Shown one piece after another: positions 32,214-34,540 of a DNA stretch of 34,540 bases (positions within the stretch are counted from its first letter, which is position 1; each line of letters starts with the position of its first letter). The notes beneath the pieces are model-generated. The model searched no databases, was not told where the DNA came from, and saw only the letters and a list, made by a program, of their open reading frames with translations. Source of the stretch: a bacterium TMED217 (GTDB lineage Bacteria; Fidelibacterota; Marinisomatia; Marinisomatales; UBA1611); NCBI GenBank assembly GCA_002169695.1, contig NHJO01000003.1, positions 1 to 34,540 on the forward strand, written 5' to 3'. The position numbers were made by a program, and so were the translations under genes.

Positions 32214-34540
32214 TTGGTTATAAAACATATATATTTATTAATCTTGGGCATAATTACTATTTTGTCCAATGCTCTATCTCCTTACCAAAAACTTAACGCT
32301 CAAGAGACGGACACATCTCTACATATTAACTCAGAATATTCTCAATTTCTTTATTTACCTGAGTCTCAATTTGTTGTCAATCCATTCCCTAATTATATTA
32401 TGAGCCTTGTACAGCCTCTAGATTCAATATCAAGCCCTAAAAATATTTTACAAATAAAATATGATAATTTGGAAACTGACATAGTCCTTGCTAGAGACTG
32501 GAGTACGATTACAATTCATGAATACATAGATGGGATATCTTATAAAATGCCATTTAGTGCAGATGTAGAATGGTATTTAAATAAATATAATGAAAGGAAG
32601 AGTTATTTAAAATTAATTGAAATAATGCAAAAAGAATCAAAAGATGGTTCTAGTAAAAGGAAAGGCCAGATGATGGAAGTAGTTGGAATGGACCTTGGGA
32701 ACCTTGGACGTGCATCCCTTAGTTTAAATGGGAACGTTACAATCACCGGGAATATGATATTTCAAGATCAAGAACTAGTCAGATCTTCTCTTAGTGAAAC
32801 CCAAAATACTCATCTAGAGTTTGACCAGAAGCAGCATCTAAATATTCAAGGTAAAATTGGAGACAGAATTACTGTGAATATGGATCAAGACTCTGAAAGG
32901 CAATTTGATTGGGAAAATAATATACGTATTAATTATGAAGGGCTAGAAGATGATATCGTTCAAAAAATAGAGGCTGGAAATATTTCTTTGTCTTTGCCTG
33001 CTACTAAGTATGTCACTTTTTCAGGCAAGAACCAAGGTCTCTTTGGGATAAAATCTGTATCTAAACTTGGACCAATAGACATTACAACAATTGCTTCTAT
33101 TGAAAAAGCAAAGAAAGAACAAGAGGAATATAAAGGTGGCGCTCAGTCAAGTACCCAGCAAATCAGAGATGTAGATTGGTTAAAAAATCGTTACTTTTTT
33201 ATTCATCCATGGTTTAGAAATGGTGTCGATACAGCAGTTGTTAATGATTTAGTAATTAGACAAGTTAGTATTCCTTCATTTTATCCCTTGAGAAATGGGC
33301 TTCATTATATAGGTAATCTTGTGGTAAAGAATTTCGAATTATATAAGTCGATTAATACAAATGAAGCTGGTGCAGTTACTGGGACAGCATATATAAATCC
33401 AATTAATCCACTTGATTCTGTATATATAGATGACAATGAAACAGGAAATTTTATTAGGCTCGAATCTGGTACAAATTATATGCTTAGTGCAGATTTGGGT
33501 TATATAAGATTAAGGGATATGGTTATGAACGAGATACTTGGATGTTCCTTTGTTCTTGAAGATCGCAATACTGGAGAGATTGTACTTGAAGTCGGTTCTC
33601 CAGCAGATTCAGCTGGAACGAACTTATCTTTAATGATGCTTAAGCCTCGTAATAGTCATCCTAATCATCCTAGTTGGCCATTGATGTTTAAAAATGTATA
33701 CTACCTTGGCACTACACAAATTAATCAAGAAGGATTTGAGGTTAAAATAATCAATAAAAGATCTACACCTGAAAGTGATCGTGACAGAACTACTAGTTTG
33801 CCTTATGTAACATTATTTGGGTTAGATAGCCTTGATGTAAACGGAGATAGACAGTATGATGAAATTATAGATGTCCAATCTGGTAATATATTGAATATGC
33901 TTAATGGAGAGTTGCTTATTCCTTCTTTGCATCCTTTTGCTATTTCAGACTCATTGGATGGAGGTAATACGGTTGATGAATTGAAAGAGCAATTAGGAAA
34001 AGGCGTGATGTATACCTCATCAGTGAATTCCGAAATAAATAGTGATAACAGATTTGTAATTGAAACAAAATATAGTAATCAAAGCTCTACAATTAATTTG
34101 GGATTTATGTTAGTTGAAGGCAGTGAGGAAGTCGTACAGAATAATATAGTTTTAAAAAGAGGAATAGATTATCAAATTGATTATTTTACTGGGACAATCG
34201 TCTTAATGGGCAGTGCAGCTGATGACCCTAATGCAGATTTAAAAGTTCGTTATGATAGGCATGAAATAGTATCATTTGATAAAAAAACAATCTTTGGAAC
34301 TCGTGCACAGATGGATCTAGGGGAGAAATCATTTATTGGTGCAACTGCTTTGTATTATAATCAGTCAATTATGAATCAAAAAATAGAAGTTGGTTATGAA
34401 CCAACTAGAAATTTTATATGGGACTTGAATGGTCGCTATGAGTGGGAGCTTGATGGTATTACAAGGTTTTTAGATAGATTGCCTGTTATAGAGACTGATA
34501 AAATGACTAGCTTATCGGTTGAAGGAGAGATTGCCCAAGT
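32214..34540 (+). CDS. sprA: SprA-type outer-membrane translocon of type IX secretion (5' part)
   Basis: An open frame of 775 codons that runs off the right edge; full SprA proteins have well over 2000 residues. It starts at a TTG that gives the signal peptide MVIKHIYLLILGIITILSNA; no ATG keeps it. Conserved stretches follow: HLNIQGKIGDRITVNMDQDS, FDWENNIRINYEGLEDDIVQ, KIEAGNISLSLPATKYVTFS and NQGLFGIKSVSKLG. Later come YQIDYFTGTIVLMG and GYEPTRNFIWDLNGRYEWELDG, the pattern at the entrance of the barrel domain. SprA forms the very large barrel through which proteins with sorting domains, such as the one at the left edge of this window, cross the outer membrane. Family assignment is strong from several ordered motifs. 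Confidence 0.88.
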   Translation, partial: MVIKHIYLLILGIITILSNALSPYQKLNAQETDTSLHINSEYSQFLYLPESQFVVNPFPNYIMSLVQPLDSISSPKNILQIKYDNLETDIVLARDWSTITIHEYIDGISYKMPFSADVEWYLNKYNERKSYLKLIEIMQKESKDGSSKRKGQMMEVVGMDLGNLGRASLSLNGNVTITGNMIFQDQELVRSSLSETQNTHLEFDQKQHLNIQGKIGDRITVNMDQDSERQFDWENNIRINYEGLEDDIVQKIEAGNISLSLPATKYVTFSGKNQGLFGIKSVSKLGPIDITTIASIEKAKKEQEEYKGGAQSSTQQIRDVDWLKNRYFFIHPWFRNGVDTAVVNDLVIRQVSIPSFYPLRNGLHYIGNLVVKNFELYKSINTNEAGAVTGTAYINPINPLDSVYIDDNETGNFIRLESGTNYMLSADLGYIRLRDMVMNEILGCSFVLEDRNTGEIVLEVGSPADSAGTNLSLMMLKPRNSHPNHPSWPLMFKNVYYLGTTQINQEGFEVKIINKRSTPESDRDRTTSLPYVTLFGLDSLDVNGDRQYDEIIDVQSGNILNMLNGELLIPSLHPFAISDSLDGGNTVDELKEQLGKGVMYTSSVNSEINSDNRFVIETKYSNQSSTINLGFMLVEGSEEVVQNNIVLKRGIDYQIDYFTGTIVLMGSAADDPNADLKVRYDRHEIVSFDKKTIFGTRAQMDLGEKSFIGATALYYNQSIMNQKIEVGYEPTRNFIWDLNGRYEWELDGITRFLDRLPVIETDKMTSLSVEGEIAQ

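Noticed and set aside
1-34540. CRISPR arrays, insertion sequences, prophage or defense islands
   Set aside because: No regularly spaced direct repeats, transposase or integrase motifs, or nuclease-helicase clusters were seen.

Overview
This window is a stretch of an AT-rich genome from a diderm bacterium of the Fibrobacterota-Chlorobiota-Bacteroidota (FCB) group. The best guess is a marine Marinimicrobia (SAR406)-like lineage. Three things point there: a C-terminal type IX secretion sorting domain (YPNPFN type) at the left edge, the N-terminal 775 codons of a SprA-type translocon protein at the right edge, and an outer-membrane assembly protein LptD. The lineage call is inference, because no rRNA gene is present. 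Almost all genes are housekeeping, tightly packed, and often joined by ATGA or TGATG overlaps. There are no transposases, phage genes or CRISPR arrays.

Layout. 1-355: 3' end of a secreted protein. 363-6420 (minus): metallophosphoesterase, cysteine desulfurase, mnmA, a small secreted protein, a LytR_C-domain protein, rsfS and argS, so tRNA thiolation, ribosome silencing and tRNA charging sit together. 6535-8610 (plus): a PfkB-type sugar kinase and a TPR lipoprotein. 8621-10520 (minus): a MoxR ATPase/DUF58 pair. 10628-14522 (plus): rlmN, purine nucleoside phosphorylase, an M20 amidohydrolase and a MORN-repeat protein, nearly gapless. 14516-25304 (minus): lptD, a zinc-ribbon protein, hisS, topA, glyS and gamma-glutamyltransferase. 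25529-25602: tRNA-Thr(CGU) behind a near-consensus sigma70 promoter. 25613-27968: a YidD-containing fusion protein, a small membrane protein, a CoA-type NUDIX hydrolase and a HAD phosphatase. 27969-28267: a gene-free stretch with an unusual structured element. 28268-29352: two overlapping thioredoxin-fold genes. 29369-31231 (minus): a YejM/PbgA-like membrane sulfatase-fold protein. 31271-31343 (minus): tRNA-Phe(GAA). 31560-34540 (plus): rdgB and the start of sprA.

Many genes serve translation (argS, glyS, hisS, mnmA with its sulfur donor, rlmN, rsfS, two tRNAs). A second theme is the outer envelope (LptD, YejM-like protein, SprA, sorting domain, YidD-like protein, lipoproteins).

The least explained part is 27974-28142. 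Its minus strand carries a promoter-like sequence, a 15-base perfect complement of the usual 16S rRNA 3' tail, a 15-codon TTG-started reading frame, a long inverted repeat that can pair with either of two GGAGGT sites, and a terminator hairpin followed by five T. I propose it as a small regulatory or ribosome-binding RNA; this rests on sequence inspection only.
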